Part shown: positions 33,801 through 46,500 of the stretch, piece after piece
Numbering within the stretch: the stretch's first letter is position 1
How the letters are laid out: each line of letters opens with the position of its first letter
Assembly: GCA_921293015.1 (NCBI GenBank)
Contig: OV121086.1
Span: 48,935,402-48,999,401 of the forward strand
DNA: 64,000 nucleotides
Origin: Phorcus lineatus
Taxonomy: Eukaryota > Mollusca > Gastropoda > Trochida > Trochidae
Reading direction: 5' to 3'
The notes under the pieces: generated by a model
Told to the model about the DNA's origin: nothing
The model's database searches: none
What the model saw: only the letters and a program-made list of their open reading frames with translations
Program-made: the position numbers and the translations under genes

Positions 33801-36800
33801 GCTCGTTTTAAGACTAGTAATGCACCTCATGTTGAGTGCACTGAAGCGGTACCTTTTCATATTTTCAACTTTCTGTAAATGTTTTTTTGTTTCCATATTT
33901 CCATGTCCAATTTGGATTCTGTACATGTAAGCTTTGTTTCCGATGTAAACTCATCCGGAACTGCTCATCTAATTGTTCTGAAAATCAATCCAAAGGTTTT
34001 AAATTTTAATTCTATATATAAAATGCAATTTATTTAGGTGCCACATTTCCTCAAATAATGTTGCTTTGTTTATACCATAACCTGCTATACCAAATGTATC
34101 AATGTACGGTTGAGTCGAAGCATAGTCTACAATAACCTCAGTACACGAGAGAGAAGCATTGCCAAGTAAGGTCATATTGTACATTTGTATCTGCAACACG
34201 CTTGGCAAACACACAAGTTAAATCTACTGCATCATGGAAATCAAAGATAAACATGTAATAGCTTTTATCTAATTCGTGATCGAAATTCAATACCCGCTTT
34301 TATTGAATCTTCGTGCGAAAATTTCAGGTGGTACCAAATTCAAAGGTTATCGAATTTGTATTAAAAAATCTCATAAACCAAAATCGTAAAATACTAGTGT
34401 TAACGATAAATATAGCAGTTAACAACGAGATTTGACATGATATGCAAATAAACCTGAAATATCAAATTACAAAATATGCTACAGATTATTTGATGTTTTA
34501 TAATTGTTTCATAAACATATTTGATGATTTAGATGTGATCAATTTTGTATTTGAAAAGATAACATTTTTACGACAAGAATAATAAAACTCACTTTATTCT
34601 TAAAAACTCTTAAAATCTTTTTTGTAGAAACCAAAAACAAATGATTTAATGATTTCAATCACAAATGGATCGATCTGACCCCAGCAAGAATATGATTAAA
34701 GACAATATATGTCACACATCTTGTGTCAATAATTTACTTGTTTATACCAAAGACGTATAATGTGTAAAATCCTTTGTTTATATTTTTTACAAGTGCGTAT
34801 ATAGGCATTCTGCCCTGAATGATTTGTAACCTTGGTAACCAATAAACAAAATCAACATTTCGCACAAAGAAAACAAGGCTTTCTGGATAACAACTTCTTT
34901 ATTGTTAAATCAACGACGTAGGAGTGAATGCTTACTCCTTCAGCTGGTGGGATGTAGGGAATATGGGATTGTGTACATATATACCATAGCAAGGAAACAT
35001 GAAATAAACATGGGGAATAACACTTCTAAATGCCTTTCAAAGAGATTTAGCATAACACATGGTCAAATTTGATGTGGCTTTTATTTATCATATTTGTACA
35101 AAATCACCTGTAATATGTATCGCTTTTAGCATACTTCAGTATGGATATATGCGCACTAGAAATTCCTATAATTGATTATGAAATGGTCTCTCACTCTATT
35201 AAGCAAATAGAATTTAAGGAAATTGACAATGCGATACGTTGCTTTTCTAGCATTATGTTCATAAGCAACAAACCCTACTTATTATAAATTTAGCACATGT
35301 TTCATTCGGAAACATATTTACTTGACTAGAAGACTGATTTTCTCAACTTTAGACAATGTCGTTTATCAAGCTGTCCATTGAAACCGTGTTTCGGAACCGA
35401 TTACGGCCTCAAAGTTAACAGAGTGCCTTCATTATGTTTACGGTACTATACTAAGTAAAACACACTGTTCTCACATCAGTCTCAGACCGTTAGACCACGG
35501 GCATGCTTTGGAGCATTGGTTTTGGTGCACCTTATGAATAAGCCATATTATCGTAAGGCTCAGTTTTCTTTCTCTTTATCTTTTGTTGGATATTCCCAAA
35601 GGCCTGCTTTCACAAAGCAACCTTAAGGTTAACCTTAACTTCCCGTCTCTGCACTCATCTTACCTTAAATACTTACACTCAGATTAGTGTTTGTGAAAAG
35701 AGGTTCAGGGAGGTAAGAGCTCAAAAGAGTGATATTTCAGTCTCAAACATTTCATCCTTTGGAATCTTGGTGTGTGTGCAAATTATAAAAATGATCTATG
35801 AACATTACATTGATTCCTCTTACTTTTCTCCAGCAACTTTCGCAATGGGCAACCCGAACGTGGAGGCGAACATGGTGGCGAAGATGGAGGAGAAGACGGA
35901 GAAGTTGAAACAGATGGTGCACTTCCTGCAGGAGAAGATGAGACAATCGCAGGTCAGTAGGTCACCTGGACGGAGGTATGGTCCAGATGATAATGATACA
36001 GAGTAATAAGAAATTATCTTATTATATGGACAATGTCTTTAGGATATGGTCGATGATATCATGAAATGGGCACCATAAAATGATATCGAAAATGATAAAA
36101 TGATATGGACATTTTTAAACGATATGAAAAAGATATTTAGAAAATGATATAGATATTTAGAAAATGATATAGATATTTAGAAAATGATATAGATATTTAG
36201 AACATATTTTAGACAATGCCATGATGATATGGCAATGGTTAACAGATACAGACCACTAATAGTGCCAACAATTACCTGATAAAAGTAATGATATAATCGT
36301 ATTGGAAAAGATAAATATAATTGATAATGATTGACTTAAACAGAACATTTTGATTGATTAAATTGGACAACTAGATAAATGAGAGCGCACATTCGGTAAA
36401 TATAAAACAAGAATGAGAAGTGCAGCCATTCAACGGCACCGATTATGAAAAGCATTGCTACGGCACTACCAAACATTATTCATTAGTCTTACGATAAATC
36501 ATTTGTAAAAGTGTATATATTCTGACCATACATATATTTTATCATTATAAAGAGGTAAAATTAGTCAATTTTTATGTCAATTTCCTCAAAACAAAATGGC
36601 GAACTATAAATGCCGATAGGACTGACTCTTTAATCTAATGCTGCATCATGCGGTATGATATGTTATGTCGGAACGACCAGGTGTTAAATGATATGAAGTA
36701 ACCCCTTGAAGTATTTACCTTTTGTTCTTGACAAAACTATACAATGCTAATTGTAATGCTGTAAACACGATATTGTTCTAACACATCGCCAAGCTGATTC

Positions 36801-37978
36801 CTGGAAAGGTTCACTTATGTGTTGATGACCTTGATTCCACACAGATGTCATGACGATGGTATCATCTTGCCTCGAACCTAAATAAGTAAAGAAATCAGGA
36901 TTTATCGACCCGATCATTTCATAGCCAGATGATTGGATATAAGTCATATCACCATGGGAATAATCAGCTCCTTTCATTATAGCTTTCAGTGTTCTGGCGT
37001 GTCTGGAATACTTTCTACATGTATTTCAAGTATGGTAGCTTCGACCTTTTATTAACACTCAGGTTAACCTTAGTATCATTAATATAGATTGCACATGGAC
37101 GCCTTTACAACAGGGGCATTGAAGAGGAACTCATTAAATATTAGAGATACATGTAATTTAGATAGTTATCAGCTGAATCATTAGTATGGTTTGGATATAT
37201 CTACCTTCAAGATCTAATATCTATACTCCGTAGATACGATTCCCAAGCGGGATTCGAACCCACACCCCCAGAATCGAGCCCCAATCACTTGCACTGACCC
37301 ACAGCTAACCCACTCCGCAGATACGGTCGGTGGTGTCGGTTTTGTTTGACTATGAGGGAATAAATTTTGATGTAAGTCATGACGTATATAATTGAAAAGA
37401 TAAAACACTTTGAACATAAAACACTACTTGTACTTTGTCGTTACAATTTACTCGAATGAATGCATGTAACAAACACTTTCAGACGTATATACCATGTAAT
37501 TACTTTCTTTTGCACAGGAGCCTATGAACGTCGTTGCGGGTAGTGAATTTCATCTGGTATCTCATGATCGCCAAATCGATGATGTCAACTAAAGTTTCTC
37601 AATTTCATTCACCTCACGTTTGAGGAATTATTGTTCCTAAATCAGACGTAAACGGGAACGATGATTTTTTATGATAATTTGGAATCATTTGGGCATCTGT
37701 CTTAATAACAGTTACCTCTCTTTGATTGAAAGGAATCGAATACAGTATGTTCAAAATCATCTTCCTTTCAGATTGGCGGGAAAGTGGTGAGCATCTTCGG
37801 CACACCAGGGGAGGCGATCATCCGGGTAGCGGAGGAGGAGAGGGCAGATCTGATCATTATTGGTACCAGAGGCTTGGATACCGTCCGTCGTACTCTCACC
37901 GGAAGTGTCAGCGACTACGTCCTCCATCACAGTCGCGTACCCGTACTCTTATGTCGCCAGAGTCAACACTGGGTGTGA
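30852..37978 (+). CDS. Universal stress protein (UspA fold), USP gene 2
   Basis: Exons: 30852-30921, 32041-32130, 35834-35952, 37772-37978 (phases 1, 1, 0), giving 161 residues. Exon 1 starts MADRERIVVIAMDGSSHSNY. Exon 2 is nine bases longer than in the paralogues, adding three residues after the beta-2 strand (HCPEFNNLNAILLG). Exon 3 begins TFAMGNPNVEANMVAKMEEK and continues as a charged helix. Exon 4 has [19 protein letters not shown] then DYVLHHSRVPVLLCR and a short extra tail ending WV. The nucleotide-binding motif is intact (Gly124, Gly127, Gly137, Ser138). The last exon and its acceptor are unambiguous. Intron 2 (3.7 kb) contains an alternative exon-like block at 32302-32372. A DR1 site and TATA box lie just upstream. 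Confidence 0.92.
32302..32372 (+). other. Unassigned exon-like block in USP gene 2 intron 2
   Basis: A 71-nt open block ends at a donor-like GAG|GTACAA. If it starts at 32302, after TTTCGAAG, it enters in phase 1 and leaves in phase 0, so it could replace exon 3 in frame. The stronger acceptor at 32277-32279 (TTTTTCAG|CAGGC) would instead require phase 0 and breaks the frame after exon 2. The sequence is homologous to 20425-20483. It does not resemble USP exon 3 of any paralogue here. Confidence 0.35.
32373..35833. other. Rest of USP gene 2 intron 2
   Basis: AT-rich. No exon or complete transposon recognised apart from the small hairpin-type repeat at 35594-35705. Confidence 0.5.
35594..35705 (+). 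repeat. Small hairpin-like repeat
   Basis: The left end 'cctgctttcacaaag' mirrors the right end 'gtttgtgaaaagaggtt', with a TTAAGGTTAACCTTAA palindrome between. A related start ('ggcctcctttcgcaaag') is near 14388. Probably a short MITE. Confidence 0.4.
36131..36200 (+). repeat. 20-bp tandem repeat
   Basis: AGATATTTAGAAAATGATAT repeats exactly every 20 bp, with starts at 36131, 36151, 36171 and 36191. The 80 bp before it are full of related GATAT words. It is in intron 3 of USP gene 2. Confidence 0.9.
37230..37345 (-). repeat. tRNA-derived SINE head, minus strand
   Basis: Read on the minus strand, a box A-like GGGTTAGCTGTGGGTCAGTG is followed about 45 bp later by a perfect box B-like GGTTCGAATCCC. 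The ends cannot pair as an acceptor stem, so this is a SINE or tRNA fossil rather than a functional tRNA gene. It lies in intron 3 of USP gene 2. Confidence 0.6.
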
Positions 37979-38683
37979 TTCCATCTTGGATATTAACCGC
38001 CATTTTATCTACCAGGATGATGAGTCGTACTGGATGAAAGGCTTTGGACTTCCAGGCTTGAAACGTGAAGAGTTAAAGTTTCTTTTCTCTGTGTATGAAA
38101 GGATTTATAGTGCCGAGTGCTTTATCTCACCCTAAGTGTTAGCTATTTTGATCTGACCTGAAATGGCAAATAGATAATGGACCTTAAAATTCAAGCTTAT
38201 CGCATCGTTTTACGAACGACAGTCATGAGTGATGAGTCTATCTCTGCATCAAGAGTCGATTACTTCATTTCCTGCAAGACCTAAACGTTTCGATACCTTG
38301 ATTTCAGCTAAACCTCGTCTGCTTCGACCTTCATGTGTCAGCTGTAATGTCGAACGTCAAACATAATAATACATGTTTCGTTCACAACGACACAAAGGAT
38401 GTCATCTTTGATAGCCGATGTTTTGATGGAGGATGGTGAACAAAGAAATAACCATGTTTCCTTCACAAGGATGTCAATTTTCGACCTTGTAGGGATCTCT
38501 CAGCGCCCAAGAAATATGTTAATTTGATCTGAATGTTTCATACAGTTGTTGAACACACCACGATCATTTAACGATACCGCGCCACATATCGCGAAAGCAC
38601 AAGCTCGTCAGCTTTGACAGTGACTTATACTTATAGGACGTACCGTTGTACAAAGCCAGGTATCATTTATAATTCTACACTGA

Positions 38684-38689
38684 AATAAA
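38684..38689 (+). terminator. Candidate polyadenylation signal, USP gene 2
   Basis: AATAAA about 705 nt after the TGA stop at 37976-37978. Use is inferred from position. Confidence 0.4.
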
Positions 38690-41477
38690 TGCAAGACCTT
38701 TCTCAATGATGACGTTATAGAGTGCTCTAAATGCATGTCCACCAGCCAACTAAATGCTATCTTCAAATTTGACCATTTACTAAAATGACCAGCATTCCAT
38801 CTCGTATTTACTGGTTGTGTGAACTTTGTTATTTGAATTTGAAGAGCAAGTATTAGATGCGTGTCTTATCTGAAGGACTGGTTGCTATGTTTATCACACA
38901 GTTCAACTCATTTAAAAACTAGATCAATGCCTGCTAACGAGTAGTCTGAAATGGAAATCCCTGTAAGAAACGTCCCAAACAATGATGTAAAAATGAGCTT
39001 TTGTAATATAATTTAATGTATTTGTATCAAGCTTTCTAAACTTGCTGAAACATGATACACTTGTATCTTTTGCTTTGATATTTGCTGACTGGATTGGAAT
39101 GACAGTGTAACAATAATGATCTTTGAATGTCTTGAGTCTTGGGGTGTTTTTTTGAGTTGAAATATGATGTGAAATTTTATTGTAGATATAAATTTCATCG
39201 AGGACAATCTTTGGATTTTTTTCCGCTTTTGTTCGCTGTTTGTAGACACAACCATTCGAAGGTTTTAAGTGCTTTTTCTTAAAGACAAAACGTTTTTGGT
39301 TATTTTTGTGTCACTATTGTTTCACTATTGATGTTATTTTGTGTTATTGCCAGTGAACGCCTTTGTTCTAAAATGAAAACAACCGCAGATTTTTACATTT
39401 GTATAGAAGGTGATTTTGATTCTATTGTCAGTGTATTTTTCACAGTTTATACAAAAACAAAGACAATGATGAATGAATAATGGGAGATGACTGACTTAAC
39501 AAAAGTTTATTGATGTTAATAACCAGTAACAAGAATATGTAGTATTTCTATGTAGCTGCTATGTAGTTACTCCTACAACGATCTACATTAGATAAAAAAC
39601 GTTCTACAAGGTTCCTGTCTAGCGTAATAAATAATATTATCATAAGAAGCTGCATCTTTCTACTCAAAGCTTAAGTCACAATAGTCTCGTTATCTTAGAT
39701 AGTCCGAGACTGGCACTAGTTAAGCTTTGCGTCGAGAGATGAAGGAACTGTTGATTTAAATGTCTGACTTTCACATATGTTTCATCAAATTGTATTTGCC
39801 AACTTGCCGAAAACTGTAGTTTGCTTGTATACGGGATGTACAGCAAAGAAGCAGTGTCTCGCACTTTATTTTAGGCTTTCTAATGATAATATTAACATCG
39901 TTAGGGCTTGGCTTGACAGTCTCTCCATTGCATAGTTTCATGTGATTCTTTGAGTGTAGAAATGATTTGAAATACGTTTGCAAATGATGAAGGGTCGAGT
40001 AATCTCTTTTATGTAGCATGTTGTCAATAAAATCTATATTCATATGCTCCTTTTATTTCAAAGCCAAGTTTTCTCAGCTATTCCAGTTCAAGTCATATCT
40101 AAGCAATTACATTTGTTGATAATAGGTAACTTGATATATATGTGTCTATCAAAGACGCATTAGGTTTATATTGCAGCTGACATAGCAGGCGAGCTTATGC
40201 GCAGATGCGAACATAACCTTTCAAGAATTATATGATACACATTTATTATGTCAGAAAAAATATCATATATTTTATGTACCTTTGAGGGTTATATAAATCT
40301 AATGCTATGCTGTGAATCAATCTTATTGATCTATCTCTAGCAAGGAATCAAGACGTTGTAGATTTAACGTTGCCGGTGTATCTACGTCACCAGGAGATCG
40401 TTGTGGATGCGACAACACGGCACTGATTACACCGCTCATTAATTAATGGGGGAAATAATTTCTTTTTAAAAGTCAAATTGCGTTTTAGTTGGAAATTTAC
40501 ATGATTCTCCATCATTTGAACTCAACTTGAGATTAAATGAAAAATATCTCCTTCTGAAATGTATATAATTTTGAAATAATGCTTTACACATTAGGACATT
40601 GGGATTTGAAATGGGATATAAATTGGTATAAAACCACCCGATCTGCATGTATAGCACAATGCTTGACATATCAACACTGAGCACAGAATAGCGAGAGACA
40701 GTATTTGTTTCCTGCAGTATTGTGCACGGCATGCACAAGTTGCTTGCATCTTTGACTTTGCCAAAACAACAATACGCAGGCTGCAACTTTCATTTAGGTA
40801 AACAGGTCGGGAAAATAAACCAATAAGTGGAAAAACAACGGCCATTACCATCCAAGAACAATGTCACATCGAATCATACATTTACAACAATTTCGTCTCT
40901 GCATGTGACGTTATCGGCTATATTAGCAGAATTACTGCCGCCAGGTATCTATGGGAACACGGTGTATAAAGTGATCGGTCATTCTAAATGATGACCACGA
41001 GACAACGTAAGGAGAATGACCTCCAGAGACTTCCTTTTAAATGAATAATATCATAAGCTTGGAATTTATTCTGCCTCATTACTCCAATAGCACCTACCAA
41101 GTATTCTGGATTGAATAATACGGACCGAAAAATCCACGGATCCGTGGATGAAAGTACGCGTGGATGGAAGTACACGACCTAACAGAGATGTGTTAATTGA
41201 AACATGCGTCCTGTTTACCTTGTTTAGAAAAATGTTTATTCTACAAATGGACGTTTGTTCAAAGTTCCTTTAGTATAATTATACAGTACATGGCATACTT
41301 GATTTTGTTGATTTTTTAACATGTATTTGTTTGTTACATTGATAATTTCGGAGGAATGTTGGTATATTATTCCCAACCGCCTCGGTTTATTTGAATGTAT
41401 CTGTGCTGGGTAACTAGTGGTCGACAGAGGATTCGAACTCCACCTCAGTATCAGTAGGAATCAACGTCACTTAATCT

Positions 41478-41771
41478 GGGGCGGGATAGCGCAGTGGTGA
41501 ACTCTTTCGGCTTCGGATCAAGAGGTCGAATCCCGCCGGAAATGGGCAACTTTGTCTGCAGAGAACTATTCTACACACAGTAAAATGCAGAAAGGTGAAA
41601 TGCTACACTGAATTTCAATGCAGTACCACCAATTGTTCACTAATTCGCAGGTTTCACCGCAATGCATAATCACAATGGTGTTGCGGGCTTTCTCCCTCCA
41701 ATAATACTAGCAGCCGCAAATTAAGTGAGATACTCTTGAAAGCGGCGTTCAAACCCCAATCACCTCACCTC
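41478..41771 (+). repeat. tRNA-derived SINE, full-length copy
   Basis: It begins with a tRNA-like head (GGGGCGGGATAGCGCAGTGG as box A region, GGTCGAATCCCGCC as box B). The body follows as in the copies at 5660-5931 and 56068-56293, ending in 'atactcttgaaagcggcgtt' and CACCTCACCTC. It is the most complete copy in the window and so defines the family; it was mobilised by a LINE not present here. Confidence 0.85.
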
Positions 41772-43316
41772 GCTTATCTGAGTAAGCATGTTCTTGTAAG
41801 CATTACATATAGCAATTCCGTAATCGACATGTCTGCTGTATAGACGAGATGCCACCATGCATACACTAATTAAAAGCAATCCAGCGTGTAAATATTACAT
41901 GTCGATGAGCAATTACCTTTATTTCATTGTTATTAGTGCCATACAATATCACTTCAGGACATTAGACAGAGTGACATTAACGTCAAGGAAATATTAAGAC
42001 TTGCTGTGAGGAATAACGATTCAGTGACTGCGAGAAAAGCGAATACATTAGATGAAATCCAAGACGTGAAGACGTCAAGCGTGTAATGTGCCCTTTATCC
42101 AGGACGTCTTCTACACGCGATGTTGAGAGCTTACGCTTTGTCTCAGATATTAAAATCAACATTAGGATGAAACAATTTGTCTGTTTTTACAAAATGGAAT
42201 GTTTGCTATTTTAAATATCTATCGTACTAACCCCGATATCCTTTTAGGTGATATTTATGATAAATTGGTTTTGTCTCCAAATGTAGTTATTAAGTTAGGA
42301 AAATGATAACCATTATTTCAATTTTTGAAGGGGTATTTAAACCGGTGGCACTTCTTGAAATAAGAAAAACCCCGACGGTATCTTTCCTTTTTGAACATTT
42401 ATGAAATTAATGCAAATTATTTGAAAAACTTAGAACAGCAATAATATTGTCTGGTATAGCTGGGACCATCTCCTTGCATTAAGTATCCATACTGTTATTG
42501 GTACAAAGTCTGTAGGGGTGGAATGCAGAGTGAAAGACAATTTAAACACACTGGATTATTAAAGTTGTAAACTCACAGGTAAAAAACGCATCCTGTTACA
42601 TCAGCATATCCGAAGAGCTCAGCGGATACATTTACGCTGATGTAGCAGAATGCAGAGAAAATACTTTGTCGCAGTGTTTTACTCAGATACATCTCAGGAA
42701 AAATTATTCTAGGCGCTTTCGTAGACTATTTCAGGTATTTCATGACCCAAAAGCTTTCATTGTATCATGTCAATATACAAAATTCATTTTTACTTATCTC
42801 ATTTTAAAATGAACTCTTTCAAAGGTGTCAGTACAAGGTTTCTATTAAAATTGAAAATGATCTCAATCTGTACAAGAATGACAGGTAAAGCTGCACATCC
42901 ATCATGGTATGATATCTGGTCTTTTGATCTTGTTAAATGGACCATGAACCAACCAGGAGCATTTCTCAATATAGGATGTTTACTTTTACTGAAATATTTC
43001 ATACTTGTCTTTTTAGACAACTTAGTACACAGCTTTGTAAATATCACATCCGAAAGATTACGTTTTCATCGGACTAAATTGTAGTCGTTTAAAAATTTAT
43101 TTATTAAAACTTAGCCTACATGACAAATACAGCCTTTTTCCCAAGATTCAAACTCATACAAGTGTTATATTCACGTTAAATCTTTTGATTTTTTTTAAAA
43201 GAAAAAAGTTAGAAAAGTATATAATGCTGCCTGGGGGATCCCTTCATTTTGTATAAAGCTTTGTAGTTTTATGTAGACTTGCCTTTGATTTAATCTAATA
43301 GGTTGTTATTGACAGA

Positions 43317-43382
43317 CATCACGTGTTTAATAACTGAAATATTGTTCAAAGCACATTAAACCCCAACTCACTCACTCACTAT
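43317..43382 (+). repeat. SINE 3' tail fragment
   Basis: 'taactgaaatattgttcaaa', then 'ttaaaccccaactcactcac': a CTCACTCA-ending tail of a second SINE family, without a head. Confidence 0.65.
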
Positions 43383-43490
43383 TGACAGACGTACCAGTTC
43401 ATGCTAGCCTCGTTTGACAACCATCAGATGACAACGTAGTATCTAGTACATTTCACTGTTGTCGATATCACACGCGGGGTTTTATTTACA

Positions 43491-43503
43491 TGCCCTTTGA
43501 CCC
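43491..43503 (+). promoter_or_regulatory. DR1-like nuclear-receptor site upstream of USP gene 3
   Basis: TGCCCT-T-TGACCC (minus strand GGGTCA-A-AGGGCA) is a DR1 with one deviation per half-site, close to the HNF4/RXR consensus. It lies 73 bp before the ATG at 43576, similar to the perfect DR1 of USP gene 2. Confidence 0.45.
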
Positions 43504-43575
43504 CGTGTTATCTTGCCCTCACGTAGACGACATTCGAAGCATACCTAACAATCGTTTTCCCCCAGTTTTTTAACC

Positions 43576-46500
43576 ATGGCTTCTGGAGTGCGAAAAGTGG
43601 TGATTGCAATGGATGGCAGTGAACATGCTGACTATGCCTTTGATTGTAAGTATGTTTGTACAGGTTAATTGTGATGAATTGTGTGTCAGAGGTCGTGTTC
43701 AACACCGAATACCTGTCGTTCTTACCTGACAGAGAGGATAACTATGATAGAGAAGTTTAATATAGGATTGAATTTTCTTAAAAGTTGTATTCATGTAAAA
43801 ATGTATCAATAGTTAGGAAAAAGTCAGATGATAAATTTGGTAATGTCGGAAATTGTCGGAAATCGTTATTTACCTAAAGTTAACAAAAGGTAAGTTAAAG
43901 ATAATCCATTTCTGGCTCAACAATCATTGTATAGTGTCGTGTTCGGTCTGAACCGTGAAACATAGATGATTTCAGATTTTGAGCATTGATTTGTAACTTC
44001 AACAACGGGATAATGTCAATACATTCTCATACCAGGAAATATATAGGTAATATAAGTAAATATAGCTCGATGTTTCATGAGAACAAGAAATACATTTGTT
44101 TCAACACACAAATGTATTCATCCTTCGCTCAGTGATGTGTTAGATGTATGATCTATAGTCTAGATTTCGATGTAAATTAGACCTTTATCAAAACCCAGTT
44201 TCATGATAAGGTAGCGTTAGAATTTTAGCATTCAACATATGGTACCTACAGTGACTGATATTATATAGCATTTGTCTTTTGAGTATAGACGACTTAGTTT
44301 TACGAGTTTGCAGTAAGAAGATATAACTTTTCTTTAAGAATCTGTCGTGAATGATAAAAACAAGGTTGAGAAAAGCAAAATGGCGACCCTTTGCTAACGA
44401 TGTTCCAAAACGGGTTGCAGGGTACGTGCAGCAACTACGGAAGGACGGGGATTACGTGATCCTTGTGCACAGCCCAGAATATCACTCCATAGCTCAGTCA
44501 CGTGAGTATTTACATCAAACATGACAGAGAGACTCAGAGACAGATAGATTTTTAGTGTCTTACGACATATAACCATTGAAATTTTATAAAATATTATCTT
44601 TGTAAATAAAACACATGTGCCCCTGTATACGAGTTATTAGAGATTTGTATATAAATATTTAGTACTTTTGCATAAAAAAGGGCATTAAACAAAATAATAT
44701 GTTATATATCATAAAAAAACAAGAAGGTAAAAGGTATCACTCAAAGATTTAACACGGAAGAAAAAAGGGGTGGGGAAAGAAGACCACATTTGGTGGATTA
44801 AGTAGATGTGTACAGAATATGACGGCGTATAATAGGGTTTAATGTAACAGGTCTTGGCAGTTTCGAACAAAAAGTTGCTATAACTTGATATTGCTGAGAA
44901 CCCGGCATTCTCTGGCAAAGAACTTCCTATAACGACACGGGTTCTTTAAAAATCATGAAGTAAAAATAACTTAAAGGCACTAACGCACACTTACTTTATG
45001 TAAATAAATATAGTGCACGGATACTGCGTATGTCTCAATATTATCAAGCATCAAGTAATCTACAACATAGGTGAGTTGGAAAACATGAAATTATTCAGAT
45101 AATATTTCTAACAGCAACGTTGCATTTATTCTGCATGAATAACGATATCTGCAATATTCTAATTTTGCTTACAGTTTGAAAACCCAAAAAGGGAACTGCC
45201 ATGGTGAACCCAACAACAATGGTATTATCGTGTACACGAATTTGGCAAAGTTACAGATTTTTTCTATAAGGGATTTAGATATATCCTTCTGTTTCAGTGG
45301 TTTCAATAATAGATATTTTGTCCAATAGCTACTTCTGGCCGTCTTAACTTTGTCTTTGAGTACAAGTCAACTGTAAAAAATAATGATTATTTCATTGCAT
45401 CGATAGAAAGCTAGATTGAGTGCCTATACCCTTTGCCAAATTGAGGGCAGAATGCGTGCTAAAGTGCCTTTAAATCTGGCATGTTGATTTTCAAGGTACT
45501 TGAAATCCAATCCGTAAAACGTAAATCTCTTAACATAAGTATTTATTACTGTTAAAAACTTTCAAAAGCCATTATTTTTATATAGTCATTGAAACAAAGT
45601 ATGCTATTCTAAAAAAGAAACAAACATGTTTGATATTGCGTTCTCGAGTTACCTTTAAATTTAGTTCTTTGTCCTCACCTGTAAACCTGACCAAATCCTG
45701 GAAATGTATTCATTATTTGTGAAAAATACCTTCAAAGGAATCTGACCCGCCGATGACCTCATTTATCTTCAAACTCGGCCAACTTGCATGCCCATCAGCC
45801 TTGCGTTTAGACGTTAGAGCGACAAGTTAAACTCTTGATAAAATCAAAATGTTTGATATTTAAGATAATTCCGTATAATTACTAGAGAGTGACATCCAAA
45901 TAATCTGACTTGAGTGTTAACAGAACAATTATCAATGTCATATTTATTGTCATTAATAGTCCTGCTAAAAAGTTTCTATTCTTTTTCTCATATTCATTCT
46001 TTTTACAGGAACCAGGTTTTGGTTTTCAATTCTAACCATTAATCGTAATATTGTCATTAAACCACTCTTGTTCCTTATCATACATTGCTGTACTGGAAAT
46101 GTGTTTTAGAAATACATGCGATTGGTGATAGTGCCTGACCAAATATCAGAATGGTAATAGTAAATAAAAGACGAGCCCATTGCTGGATTCGAACCTACAC
46201 CTTCAGGGAACGGGTTGTATCCAACAGTTCATGGATCATCTTACTTAATATCTCATCCCATTTGTTTCCCCTGTTTGTTAAACAACTACATTCGCACATT
46301 CATCATTCTGCAAGCCCCGTTATTTTGTAATGCAGCTACATTTGGGATGGGCGAGCTCACCGACGAGTCTGAGGTTATGCAGGAACTGGAACAGGAGTCC
46401 AGGAGAATATCGGGGCTCATCACCCGTCTCCAGGACAAACTCAAGTCTCTCCAGGTGAGTCTCTATCTGATATGTAAGTCCGGGAGAATATCAGGGCTCA

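Larger units (their letters stand above)
37979..43490. other. Intergenic region between USP genes 2 and 3
   Basis: Contains the presumed 3' UTR of gene 2, an intact SINE (41478-41771) and a SINE tail (43317-43382). The open frames at 40466-40851 and 42767-43084 show no family resemblance and overlap equally long frames on the other strand or in other phases, so I do not call them. Confidence 0.55.

Noticed and set aside
40466-40851. Two overlapping minus-strand frames of 86-106 residues
   Set aside because: They overlap in different frames, resemble nothing, and have no exon-like boundaries.
42767-43084. 105-residue open frame on the + strand
   Set aside because: An equally open frame overlaps on the other strand (42799-43047); neither resembles a known protein and no promoter or splice context supports it.
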